The translations under genes and the position numbers were made by a program. The notes beneath the pieces are model-generated. The model saw only the letters and a list, made by a program, of their open reading frames with translations. It ran no database searches and had not been told where the DNA came from. A DNA stretch of 51,273 nt. Origin: an uncultured Sphingomonadaceae bacterium. Lineage in GTDB: Bacteria > Pseudomonadota > Alphaproteobacteria > Sphingomonadales > Sphingomonadaceae. Below are positions 25,128 through 34,059 of the stretch, in pieces. Where the stretch lies: assembly GCA_946479505.1 (NCBI GenBank), contig CAMLGC010000016.1, forward strand, positions 1 through 51,273, written 5' to 3'. Every line of letters starts with the position of its first letter. Position 1 is the first letter of the stretch.

Positions 25128-28100
25128 TTAATAGTCCTTCTTGTACCGCAGCGTCACGTTCGAGCCGCCGAACGACCCCGCCTGCGAGAGCAGCGACAGG
25201 CTCTTGGACAGCGCGATCTCGAGCTGCGTCGCGGTGAAGCCGCGCGCGTCGGTGATGATTTCCACATAGATGTCATCGGTGATGTACTTGCCCGCCGCCA
25301 GCGCGGTGCCGCGCCCGGTCCGGTCGTCCGATCCGAGGACGCGCAGCCGGTCGAACCCCGTCGCCGATCGCAGCTTGCCGAGCGGATCGAGCCCGCCGCC
25401 CGAGCCGCGCAGCGAGTTGAGCGCGGCGGCAAGCTGGATCGCCTCGATCGCGGACAAATTCTCGGGGCTGCTGCCGAAGAGCAGGCGGCTGAGCACCTCG
25501 TCCTGCGGCAGCGCGGGCGTCGAGGTGAACGCAATGTGCGGGTTCTGCGCGCTCCCGGCAATGTTGATCGTGACGGTGATGTCCTCGTCGCTATGCGTCG
25601 CGGCGATGTCGAGCTGCGGGTTGGTGAGCGCGCCGCCCTCGAAGCGGACGATGCCGTGGTCGATGTCGAACTCCTTGCCCGCGAACGAATAGGTGCCGCG
25701 CACCACCCGCAGCGTGCCGACGACGCGCGGGTTCGCAGTGCTGCCGGTCACGCGCAGGTCGGTCTGCCATTCCGATTCGAGACCCATGCCCGAGACGAAA
25801 ATCTGGTTGTCCGCGCGGATGCGGATATCCAGTTTGAACTGGCTCGGCGCGCCGCCGGCCTGCTCGTCGGCCGGTTGCGGCGGCGGTGCGCCCTTGCGGC
25901 GCACGCCTTCGAGCACGGGCACCTCGGCCGCGCCCGCGCGGATGATCTTGTAGCGCGCCTCGGGGATCGTCAGCTCGCCGCTGATGAGCCCGCCATCGGG
26001 GCCGTTGGTGACGTGGAGCGTGCCGGTCGCGCTCGCACCCAAGGCGTCGCTCTTGGCGAGCTGCGCGTTGTTCAACGTCGCGATGACGTCGATCGGGAAG
26101 CCGCTGTCGGCGGCAAAGCCTACCGAACCGTGTGCGCTCACCGTCCCGTCGCCCGCACGTGCCTCAAGCGCCGTGATCTCGAGCCGGCTCGAGGTGAAGC
26201 GCCCCTGGAGCCGCATGTCGGTGAGCCGCGTGCCGTAGGTCTCGTTGGTGTAGGTGAGCTTGTCGGCGCGCACCACGCCGTTGAAGGTCGGCGAGCGCAG
26301 CCTGCCTGCGAAGTCGACACCGACCGCGATCGGCCCGGTGAGCGTCTGCCCCGGCAGCGCCGCGAGGCTGAACAGCACCGCCGCGGGACCGCTATAGCGA
26401 ATCCCGCCCGAGAGCGGCGCCCCCATCAGCCGCGTCGTCCACGATCCCGCCCCCGGCGGCAGCGGCGACAGGCGCGCCATCATCCGACCCACGGTGGCGG
26501 AACCGCGCTTGATGAGCGCTCGCGCGTCACCGCCCTCGGGGAGCAACTGCCCCCGGAAAACGACGTCCACAGGTTCTGACACCGCAGCGATCCCCGAGCG
26601 GGTGAAATTGTCGATGTTGAGCCGTGCGTCGGCGCGCGGGAAGGCGCCGGGCGTCGGCTGCGAGAAATCGAGACTGCCGGTCGCAGTCCCCCCGATTCCG
26701 AGATTGGGGATGAACGCATTGACGATCGACAGGTCGAGCTTGTCGAGCCGCGTCTGCACGGTCATCCCCGTGCCGTAGCTGCCCGCAATGCGCAGCGAGC
26801 CTTGGTCGAAATCGACCCGCGTCGGCGCCAGTCGATAGGTGCCGCCGGTCGCCTGGATATGCGCGGGGCTGGTGGTGTGAAAGTTGATCCCGCTGGCCAT
26901 GCCCTTGAGCGCCACCAGATAATCGCCCGGCCGCAGCCGCGCGTTGGCGGCGATGCGGAAGGGAACGCCGTTCGAACCATTGGCGAGAAGCTGGGCGGTC
27001 CCATTGCCGCCGCGATAATCGACCTTGGCGCGCGCCGCCGCGATCGTCGTCGGGCCGTAGCGCAGGTCCGCCACCTGCACGTCGGCGACGACGGACGGCG
27101 CCGAGGGATAAAGGATCACGCTCGCATCGATGATCGCGCGGCCGATCGTGAAATCCACATTGCCCGGGATCTTGGCGCCATAAGCGCGCGCGCTGATGTC
27201 GGCGCGCTGCACGTCGCCCGCCGCGGCGAGCTGGACACGGCCGTTGAATCCCGATCCGGCAAAATCGAGTCTGCCCGCGAACGGTCCGGCGCGAGTCTGC
27301 CGCACCCGGCCGTGGAAATCGATCCCGGCGAAGACGAGCTTGTTGACGTCCACCGTCAGCGCCGCCCCCGGCTGCACGAGCAGGTCGGCGGTGAACGGGC
27401 CGTAATTGGTTCCCCCGCGAGCGGTCACCGCGTAGCCGCCGTTGCGGCTGCGGACGCGCGCCTCGAGATCGACCAGCCCGATGCCGACGCCGGGATGCGG
27501 CGCGCGCAGCAATATCTCGGGCGCGGTCGTCGTCCCCGTCACGCGCAGCGACAGCGGCCCGTACTGGCTCGACACGGCATTTGCGTTGACGAGGATACCG
27601 CCCGCCGGATCGTAGCGTCCGCTCCCTGACGTGATGCGGAATTGGGGGGCGCTCAGCCGAAGATGCTCGAAGGTGACGATCCCTTCGGGGCTGTAGCCGA
27701 GATCGGCCGAAACCACCGCATTGCCACCGAGGAAGCTATTCGCGCCCGAGTTGAAGATCTCCGACGTGCGCGCGACGACGCGGCCCTTGATCCCGAACCC
27801 GCCCTGTTTCGCTGGCACCAGCTCGGCATCAGTCTCGAGATTGATGATCCCGATGCCGTCGATCCGGTACTGGTTGACGCGCCCCTTGAGCGCGCCCGTA
27901 TAGCGCCCGGTCGAGACGTTGGCGGCGATGATCGCGGTCGCGTCGATCTTATCGGAGCGGATCTTGAGGTTATCCGAGAGGATCTGCGGCCCCGTGATTG
28001 CGATGTCGCCGCTGATGCGCACGTTGGTGAGCAGCCCGCCCACCGCTGCATTCACGCCGGAAACGCTTCTCGCCCGCGCGTCCACAGGGATCAGAATGCG

Positions 28101-29357
28101 ATCGGCATCGACCCGCGCCTGCCCGGTCGCATAGAGACCGTGCGCCACCGTGCCGCCGAACCCGATCGCCGCGGCACGGATGGTGTAGCCCACCGTCGGC
28201 GTCGCCATCCGCCCGTCGAGCACGAGGCTCGCCATCACGTCGCGCCCGCTGAGGTTGGGGGCGATCGCCCCCGGCGTGAGCAGCCGCGCATCGACGCGGA
28301 GATTGCCGAAGCGGCTGTTGCCGAAGTCGATCAGCCCCTGCGCCGCCACCGCAAGTGCGTCGGAGCGCAGCCGCATCCGCGTCTGCGCCTTGCGCTCGTT
28401 GAGCGTGGTCGTGAGCGCGACGTCGAGCCGCGGCGCGGTCAGCCGCTCGACGGGGCCCGACATGTACAGTCCCGGGTGCGCGTTCCCACGCATCTGGATC
28501 GTGCCGTTGTGCGCTGCGATCGTGAGATCAGCGAGCGAAGCGCCGCCCAGCGTAGTCCTTGCCCTGCCGTTCCACGCCGTCCAGTCGCCCTGCCCGCTGA
28601 GCGTGAAATCGAGCGGCTTCTTGATCCCCGTATAGCCCGCCACCGCACCGTTCGCAGGCGCATGCAGCCGCACGTCGACCTTGAGCCGGTTTTCCTCGGG
28701 TATCGCGTCGAGCACGAGATGGAACCGGTCGCCGCCCACCGCGCCCGCGCCGGTGAGCGTCACCGCATCCGCCCTGATCTGCGCTCGCCGGTCGGCGATG
28801 TGCGCCGCGCCCTCGATGCGGGCGATCCGTTTGGCGCCGGTGAAACTCGGCGCGAGCACGAAGCGGTCGATGTTCAGGCGATCGACATCGATGTCGAGAT
28901 CGGGCAGCAGCGGCGCGTTTTCCTGGCTCGGCTGCGGGATGAACTCGGGCGCTCGCTGGAGCGCGACGAGCGGGCTCGTCAGCGAACGCACGTCGATATG
29001 GTTATCGAGATAGGCGAACGGCCGCCAGTCGATCGCGATCCTGGGCGAGGTCAGGAATACGCCCTTGGGATCGCGCACGCGCACGTCCTTCAGGACCATC
29101 TCGCCGTAGATCGAGCCCTCGATCCGCCCGACCTGGACGTTGAGCCCCGACGCAGTCGTATAGTTCGCGATCTGGTTCGCGACGAAGCGCTTGCCCGGAC
29201 CGGTATTGATGCCGAGAAGGATCGCCGCGACGAGCACCACCAGCCCCAGGACCACGATCGCAGCCCATTTGAGGATGCGCTGCCACAACGGCCGCTTTCC
29301 GACGATCACCGTCTCGCCGCCGTCCTCGTCAGGCGCGATGACCTCGTCCTCGGCCAT
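25128..29357 (-). CDS. tamB: Translocation and assembly module subunit TamB (AsmA/DUF490 family)
   Basis: 1409-residue inner-membrane-anchored periplasmic bridge protein. A single helix lies at about 28-52 (WAAIVVLGLVVLVAAILLGI). The rest is a long beta-groove of repeated AsmA-like strands ending in the DUF490 domain (FDIDHGIVRFEGGALTNPQLDIAATHS and a terminal NVTLRYKKDY). TamB works with TamA in inserting outer-membrane proteins or carrying phospholipid between membranes. ATG 29357 overlaps the tamA stop as TAATG, so the two are coupled. The N-terminal 25 residues are acidic and cytoplasmic. Confidence 0.94.
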   Translation of the reverse strand: MAEDEVIAPDEDGGETVIVGKRPLWQRILKWAAIVVLGLVVLVAAILLGINTGPGKRFVANQIANYTTASGLNVQVGRIEGSIYGEMVLKDVRVRDPKGVFLTSPRIAIDWRPFAYLDNHIDVRSLTSPLVALQRAPEFIPQPSQENAPLLPDLDIDVDRLNIDRFVLAPSFTGAKRIARIEGAAHIADRRAQIRADAVTLTGAGAVGGDRFHLVLDAIPEENRLKVDVRLHAPANGAVAGYTGIKKPLDFTLSGQGDWTAWNGRARTTLGGASLADLTIAAHNGTIQMRGNAHPGLYMSGPVERLTAPRLDVALTTTLNERKAQTRMRLRSDALAVAAQGLIDFGNSRFGNLRVDARLLTPGAIAPNLSGRDVMASLVLDGRMATPTVGYTIRAAAIGFGGTVAHGLYATGQARVDADRILIPVDARARSVSGVNAAVGGLLTNVRISGDIAITGPQILSDNLKIRSDKIDATAIIAANVSTGRYTGALKGRVNQYRIDGIGIINLETDAELVPAKQGGFGIKGRVVARTSEIFNSGANSFLGGNAVVSADLGYSPEGIVTFEHLRLSAPQFRITSGSGRYDPAGGILVNANAVSSQYGPLSLRVTGTTTAPEILLRAPHPGVGIGLVDLEARVRSRNGGYAVTARGGTNYGPFTADLLVQPGAALTVDVNKLVFAGIDFHGRVRQTRAGPFAGRLDFAGSGFNGRVQLAAAGDVQRADISARAYGAKIPGNVDFTIGRAIIDASVILYPSAPSVVADVQVADLRYGPTTIAAARAKVDYRGGNGTAQLLANGSNGVPFRIAANARLRPGDYLVALKGMASGINFHTTSPAHIQATGGTYRLAPTRVDFDQGSLRIAGSYGTGMTVQTRLDKLDLSIVNAFIPNLGIGGTATGSLDFSQPTPGAFPRADARLNIDNFTRSGIAAVSEPVDVVFRGQLLPEGGDARALIKRGSATVGRMMARLSPLPPGAGSWTTRLMGAPLSGGIRYSGPAAVLFSLAALPGQTLTGPIAVGVDFAGRLRSPTFNGVVRADKLTYTNETYGTRLTDMRLQGRFTSSRLEITALEARAGDGTVSAHGSVGFAADSGFPIDVIATLNNAQLAKSDALGASATGTLHVTNGPDGGLISGELTIPEARYKIIRAGAAEVPVLEGVRRKGAPPPQPADEQAGGAPSQFKLDIRIRADNQIFVSGMGLESEWQTDLRVTGSTANPRVVGTLRVVRGTYSFAGKEFDIDHGIVRFEGGALTNPQLDIAATHSDEDITVTINIAGSAQNPHIAFTSTPALPQDEVLSRLLFGSSPENLSAIEAIQLAAALNSLRGSGGGLDPLGKLRSATGFDRLRVLGSDDRTGRGTALAAGKYITDDIYVEIITDARGFTATQLEIALSKSLSLLSQAGSFGGSNVTLRYKKDY

Positions 29358-31528
29358 TAGAAGGCCTGCCCGATCGAGATGTAGAGCGCGATTCTACCGT
29401 CGCCTGGCCGCGGGTTGAGCGGCGTCGCGACGTCGAGCCGCAGCGGTCCGAAATTGGTATAGTAGCGCGCCCCGATTCCCGCGCCGAACCGCAGGTCGGA
29501 AAACTTGGGAAACGTGCTCTCATAGGCGTTGCCGGCATCGACGAAGGGCACGATCCCGAAATTGCCGAACCGATACCGCGCCTCGAGCGCGAATTCGTTG
29601 ATGCTGCGCCCGCCGACCGGATCGCCGTTGGGGTCGAGCGGTCCCAGCCGCTGATAGCCGTAGCCGCGCACCGATCCGCCGCCGCCGCCATAATAACGCC
29701 TCGAGGGCGCGAGGTCGTCGCGGTCGATCCCGAAGATCGAGCCCACCCGCACGCGGCCCGCAATCACGATGCTGTCCGACACCGGATAATAGGCGCTGCC
29801 CTCGATCAGCGTGCGCGCATAGGGATGCACCGCGCCGCTCACCGACGCTTCGGGGCTGAGGCTCAGGTTGATGCGATAGCCCGTCGTCGGGTTGAGCAGG
29901 TCGTTCGACGTGTCGAACCCGACCTGCCCCGGCAGCGCGAAGATGCCGTAGGTCTTGCGCCGCCGCTCGCCGGCGTCGAAATCATAGACGCTTTCGTTGG
30001 TGCCGGTCAGTTCCACGCCGTAGGCATAGGTGAAGCGCTTCTGCCAGATCGGCGTCGAATCGTACGACCAGCGCGCGGCGAGCGTGCCAGTGAAGGCGTC
30101 GAACGCATCGTAGTTCGAATGATTCGCCCGTGCGATCAGCGAGAAGGTCTTGTCGCGCCTTCCCGCATTCGATCGGCGGAAGGTGACGCCGGCGCCCTGC
30201 TCCTGCGTGCCCGCGATCGCATCGACGATCAGCGCGCCTTCGGGCGGGAACAGGTTGCGGTGCGTCCACACCCCCTGCAGCTTGAACCCTTCGCCCGTGC
30301 CGTAGCCGATCGAGCCCGCCAGCGTGCGCGGCGGCCCCGCATCCTGCCGCACGAGCAAATTGACCTGCTCGGTCCCGTCCGGCCCCGGCCGCCCGGTTTT
30401 CTCGGGCTCGACCGAGACGGTCGAAAAAAGCCCGGTCGCGACCAGCGCATCGCGCAAATCGTCGACCTTGCGGCTGTCGTAGAGCTCACCCGGCTCGAAC
30501 CGCGTGAGCAACTCGACATGCTTCTTTCCGAAGGCAAGGTCGCCCTCGGTCGTGATCGTGCCGAAGGACGAGCGCGGGCCGGTATCGACCGGCAGCGTAT
30601 AATCGCCCTTGTACGTGGCACCGTCGAGCAGGATGTCGCGCGTGCCGAGCTCGGCGAATGGATAGCCGTTGCGCGGCAGCGTCAGGCTCACATTGGCCTC
30701 TGCGCCCTGGATGCGCGCGGCTTCGATCGGGTCGCCCGTCTCGAGCGGCAGGTTGGTTCGGATGAGGTCTGCCGGCACGGTCGATTGCGCATCGACGGCA
30801 ATCGAGCCGAGCTCGTAGAGATGCCCCGGCGTCGCCGAGATGGTGACGAGCACGCGGCCGGGCTGCTCGGGGACCTGCTCGATCGTCGAGATCGCGGTGC
30901 CGTCATAATAGCCGAGCGACTTCACGATCCGCACGGCGAGCGCCTCGTCCTCGTGTGCGCGCGCCTGGACCATCGTTGCGTTGGCCGCTTCGCCGTCGCC
31001 CTCCTCGAGCGCCGAAAGCGACTGGAACAGATCCTCGGCCCCGATCTCGTCAAGTCCCTTCACGGTCACGTCGTACTTGATCTCGACCGTCTCCTCCTCG
31101 TCTCCGGTATCGGCGACCTCGGCCGGCGGGGTCGCGTCGAAGGTCGAAAGCGGCGGCAGCGGCTGGGCGAGTTCGGGGCTCTGCACCGGCGCAACGCCGA
31201 TCGGCGGCTCGTCCAAGGGTGGCGTTTCGATTGCCTGCGCGGGGGCGTTGGGGTCGAGCGCGGGCATCGGCTCGAGCGGCGCGTCTAGGTCGCCCGAAAG
31301 CGAGGGCAGCGCTGCTTCGAACTCCTGCTCGGGGATGATCGGGGCATTTGCCTGCGGATTGGACGGCGCGCTCCGATCGGCGTCATCCTGATCGTCCGCG
31401 TCCGGCCTGTCGGGTGCTGGCGCGGACTGGCCGGGTTCTGTCGGATCGGGCGTGATCTGCGCATGCGCGGCTATCGGAAGCAGCGAGGCCCCTGCCAGAA
31501 TCGCGATTGCAAGAACCCTTTTCGCCAC
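29357..31528 (-). CDS. tamA: Translocation and assembly module outer-membrane protein TamA (BamA/Omp85 family)
   Basis: 723-residue Omp85 protein. Start chosen at GTG 31528 with a GGAG site upstream. The open frame runs a further 290 codons, but that stretch is antisense to the YihY gene and is rejected. Residues 1-25 are a signal peptide ending AAHAQ. An unusual acidic, proline-rich linker of about 120 residues follows. Then come POTRA domains (YDVTVKGLDEIGAEDL onward) and a 16-strand barrel with the Omp85 motif GGSVRGYGYQRLGP near 600 and a closing YISIGQAF. It is the outer-membrane partner of TamB. Confidence 0.93.
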   Translation of the reverse strand: MAKRVLAIAILAGASLLPIAAHAQITPDPTEPGQSAPAPDRPDADDQDDADRSAPSNPQANAPIIPEQEFEAALPSLSGDLDAPLEPMPALDPNAPAQAIETPPLDEPPIGVAPVQSPELAQPLPPLSTFDATPPAEVADTGDEEETVEIKYDVTVKGLDEIGAEDLFQSLSALEEGDGEAANATMVQARAHEDEALAVRIVKSLGYYDGTAISTIEQVPEQPGRVLVTISATPGHLYELGSIAVDAQSTVPADLIRTNLPLETGDPIEAARIQGAEANVSLTLPRNGYPFAELGTRDILLDGATYKGDYTLPVDTGPRSSFGTITTEGDLAFGKKHVELLTRFEPGELYDSRKVDDLRDALVATGLFSTVSVEPEKTGRPGPDGTEQVNLLVRQDAGPPRTLAGSIGYGTGEGFKLQGVWTHRNLFPPEGALIVDAIAGTQEQGAGVTFRRSNAGRRDKTFSLIARANHSNYDAFDAFTGTLAARWSYDSTPIWQKRFTYAYGVELTGTNESVYDFDAGERRRKTYGIFALPGQVGFDTSNDLLNPTTGYRINLSLSPEASVSGAVHPYARTLIEGSAYYPVSDSIVIAGRVRVGSIFGIDRDDLAPSRRYYGGGGGSVRGYGYQRLGPLDPNGDPVGGRSINEFALEARYRFGNFGIVPFVDAGNAYESTFPKFSDLRFGAGIGARYYTNFGPLRLDVATPLNPRPGDGRIALYISIGQAF

Positions 31529-31711
31529 GCCCGCTCCGTCGCCTGCCTTTGAGGTCCCCGGCGCATTGCGGTCGACCCCCTTCTTTCGCAAGCGCAACGA
31601 ACGATGGGGGATTTGGCTCCGTCGATCGGTCCAAATTGCTGAAATCGTGCTGTTTGCAGTTTCGGAGCGCTTCGCACGGCACGATTCCGGAACGATGACG
31701 TTACCGTCTTT

Positions 31712-32713
31712 ATGGCCGACGCCCCCGATATCGATCCTTCGACCATTCCCGGCATCGAGTCGCACCATCCGTGGCAGCACCCCTGGCCCGCGTGGAAGGC
31801 GATCTTCAAGCGCATCTACGTGATGGACGGCTATCACAACCTGTCGCTGATGTCGGCCGGTGTCGCCTTCTACGCCTTCCTCTCGTTCGTGCCGCTGCTC
31901 GGCGCGATCGTGATGATCTACGGCCTTGTCGCCGATCCCGCGACCGTTGCGCAGCACATGCAGACGATCATCAACCTCGTCCCCGCCGACGCCGCGAAGC
32001 TGATCCAGGACCAGCTTGTCAACATCGCCGAAACCGCCGCGTCCAAGGCCGGTCTCGGCCTGACGATCGCGCTGGCGCTGTCGATCTACGGCGCGATGCG
32101 CGCGTCGGGCGCGATCATCCAGGCGCTGGGCGTGATCTATGAAGAGGAAGACGGCCGCAGCATTGTCCGCGTCTATCTGCTCTCGGCGAAGATCACGCTG
32201 ATCGCCGTGGCGGCGGGGGTCATGGGGCTCTTCGCCGCGGTGCTGCTCGGCTATCTTCAGGAGGCGGCGAGCGTGCTCGGCGATGCGGGCGTTCTGCTCA
32301 TCCAGATCGCGACCTGGATCATCGCGGCGGGCATCGCGAGCGCCGCCTTCGCCTATGTCTATCGCGCCGCGCCCGATCGCTGGGACGCGAGGTGGCAATG
32401 GCTGACGATCGGCTCGGTCGCAGCGACGATCCTGTGGCTGATCGCGACCGTGCTGTTCGGGCTCTACGTCGCCAATTTCGCGGATTACAACGCGACCTAC
32501 GGCTCGCTGGGCGCGGTCGTGGTGCTGATGATGTGGCTGTGGGTCTCGGCCTACGCGATCCTGATCGGCGCCGAGATCAACGCCGAGGCCGAGCGCCAGA
32601 CCGGTGTCGATTCGACCATCGGCCCGCCCCGCCCCCGCGGCCAGCGCGGCGCCGTCGTCGCCGACCAGCTTCCCAGCAGGCGCCAGAAGAAGCCGCGACG
32701 CGATAAATACTGA
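31712..32713 (+). CDS. YihY/virulence factor BrkB family membrane protein
   Basis: 333-residue inner-membrane protein with six predicted helices. Family features are SLMSAGVAFYAFLSFVPLLGAIV near residue 47 and a late YGSLGAVVVLMMWLWVSAYAILIGAEINAE. The C-terminal tail is basic (RRQKKPRRDKY). YihY proteins were once called RNase BN but are integral membrane proteins; recent work links the family to lipid or envelope functions. It is divergent from tamA with 183 bases between, which would hold both promoters; no convincing -35/-10 pair was identified. The next gene starts 12 bases after its stop. Confidence 0.92.
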   Translation: MADAPDIDPSTIPGIESHHPWQHPWPAWKAIFKRIYVMDGYHNLSLMSAGVAFYAFLSFVPLLGAIVMIYGLVADPATVAQHMQTIINLVPADAAKLIQDQLVNIAETAASKAGLGLTIALALSIYGAMRASGAIIQALGVIYEEEDGRSIVRVYLLSAKITLIAVAAGVMGLFAAVLLGYLQEAASVLGDAGVLLIQIATWIIAAGIASAAFAYVYRAAPDRWDARWQWLTIGSVAATILWLIATVLFGLYVANFADYNATYGSLGAVVVLMMWLWVSAYAILIGAEINAEAERQTGVDSTIGPPRPRGQRGAVVADQLPSRRQKKPRRDKY

Positions 32714-32725
32714 TCGAGGTTAGCA

Positions 32726-33472
32726 ATGATGGGAACGGCGCCAGAAGCGGCGCGTATGTCCTCGATCATGGCCACATCCTCCACGATCTTTCCCTGGCAG
32801 CACAAGGCACAGCAGCGACTCGAAACGATGCTGTTCGAGCATGTTCAGGACGCGGGGTTCCCCTGCGTCGGCGCCAAGGCCGCCCTCGCACGCGGCACGC
32901 TCGAGGTGTTCGCCTGCGATCGGATCGACAGCGCATGGGACGACGTTCGCATTCACGATGCGCTGCTTGCGTTCGCGGCGGCGTACAAGCGCGAGAAAAC
33001 GCTGTTCCGCAGCTTCGCGGTGATCTTCGATGGTCCGATCGACCTCGATGAGGCGGCGTTCGAGGCCGCATTGTGGGCTCGCGTCCAGTCGCTTTCGGAC
33101 AAGGACGTGTGGCGCGGCCAGGATTATGACGACCGCGTCAGCGCCGATCCCGGCAATCCGCATTTCTCGTTGAGCTTCGGGGGCGAGGCCTTCTTCATCG
33201 TCGGCCTCCACCCGCATGCCAGCCGTCCCGCGCGCCGGTTCGAGCGCCCCGCGCTCGTGTTCAACCTCCACGATCAGTTCGAGCGGCTCAGAACCGAGGA
33301 CAAATACGAGACGATGCGCGAGAAAATCATGACCCGCGACGAGGCGCTCGCCGGCTCGCGCAACCCGATGCTCGCGCGCCACGGCGATGCGAGCGAAGCG
33401 CGCCAGTATAGCGGCCGCGTCGTCGATCCCGATTGGGAACCGCCCTTCGTCTATCGCGGAGATGCCTCATAG
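32726..33472 (+). CDS. YqcI/YcgG family protein (GntA-like heme-dependent guanidino N-hydroxylase family)
   Basis: 248 residues starting at ATG 32726 with GAGG upstream. Conserved blocks of PF08892 are clear: FPCVGAKAAL (45-54), FSLSFGGEAFFIVGLHPHASR (about 147-167), FNLHDQFERLR (179-189), NPML (213-216) and SEARQYSGR (223-231). Characterised relatives, such as the pre-guanitoxin N-hydroxylase GntA, are heme enzymes that hydroxylate a guanidino nitrogen. The substrate here is not known, and arginine or a derivative is only a guess. It overlaps the next gene and lies 12 bases behind the YihY gene, so co-transcription with both is likely. Confidence 0.85.
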   Translation: MMGTAPEAARMSSIMATSSTIFPWQHKAQQRLETMLFEHVQDAGFPCVGAKAALARGTLEVFACDRIDSAWDDVRIHDALLAFAAAYKREKTLFRSFAVIFDGPIDLDEAAFEAALWARVQSLSDKDVWRGQDYDDRVSADPGNPHFSLSFGGEAFFIVGLHPHASRPARRFERPALVFNLHDQFERLRTEDKYETMREKIMTRDEALAGSRNPMLARHGDASEARQYSGRVVDPDWEPPFVYRGDAS

Positions 33473-34059
33473 AGACGCATCGCATTCCCGAACGCAGTGG
33501 CACCGCCTTCCGGCTTCGAAAAGGCGAGCGGCTGGTCGTTATCGATCCGAAGGGCGAGCAGGTCGCCGACCTCCTGGCGTTCAATGCGGAGGATCTGGAC
33601 GAGGTGATCTCCTCGGGCCGCACGCTCGATTATGCCGAGCGCATCTATCTCACGACCGGCGACACGCTCTATTCGAACCGTTCGAATGCGTTGCTCAGGA
33701 TCGTCGCGGACAGCGTCGGGCGTCACGATTTCCTGCTGACGCCCTGCTCGATCGACACCTTCCGTCATTTCTACCCCGACCTGCCGCCGCACCGCGGTTG
33801 CTTCGGCAACCTTGCCGAGGCGCTCGCTCCCTATGGCGTCACCCCCGATCGCATTCCGGTGGCATTCAACTGCTTCATGAATGTCCCCGTCGACGGCAAA
33901 ACGGGCAATCTCCGCGTCCTCCCGCCGATCAGCAAGGCGGGCGATACGATCACGTTCCGCGCCGAGACGGACCTCGTCATCGGCCTCACCGCCTGCTCCG
34001 CGCCCGACAGCAACGGCGGCAGCTTCAAGCCGATCGACTACCGCGTGGAACCCGCCTAG
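33433..34059 (+). CDS. DUF1989 / urea-carboxylase-associated family protein (carboxyguanidine deiminase-like)
   Basis: About 196-208 residues. Protein similarity begins at ETHRIPERSGTAFRLRKGERLVVIDPKGEQ and continues through LLTPCSIDTFRHFYP, CFGNLAEALAPYG, FNCFMNVPV and ACSAPDSNGG, the usual DUF1989 blocks with conserved cysteines and asparagine. Characterised DUF1989 proteins (CgdA/CgdB) deiminate carboxyguanidine. The only standard in-frame start is TTG 33433, without a ribosome site. An ATA at 33469 sits 6 bases after GGAGA and overlaps the upstream TAG as ATAG, so it may be a non-canonical start. Paired with the GntA-like gene it suggests chemistry on an oxidised guanidino compound. Confidence 0.85.
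   Translation: MGTALRLSRRCLIETHRIPERSGTAFRLRKGERLVVIDPKGEQVADLLAFNAEDLDEVISSGRTLDYAERIYLTTGDTLYSNRSNALLRIVADSVGRHDFLLTPCSIDTFRHFYPDLPPHRGCFGNLAEALAPYGVTPDRIPVAFNCFMNVPVDGKTGNLRVLPPISKAGDTITFRAETDLVIGLTACSAPDSNGGSFKPIDYRVEPA

Noticed and set aside
27642..29360. 572-codon plus-strand frame
   Set aside because: Antisense to tamB, with Arg/His/Asp-rich low-complexity translation.
31529..32398. 290-codon upstream extension of tamA
   Set aside because: Antisense to the YihY gene; the signal peptide and ribosome site support GTG 31528.
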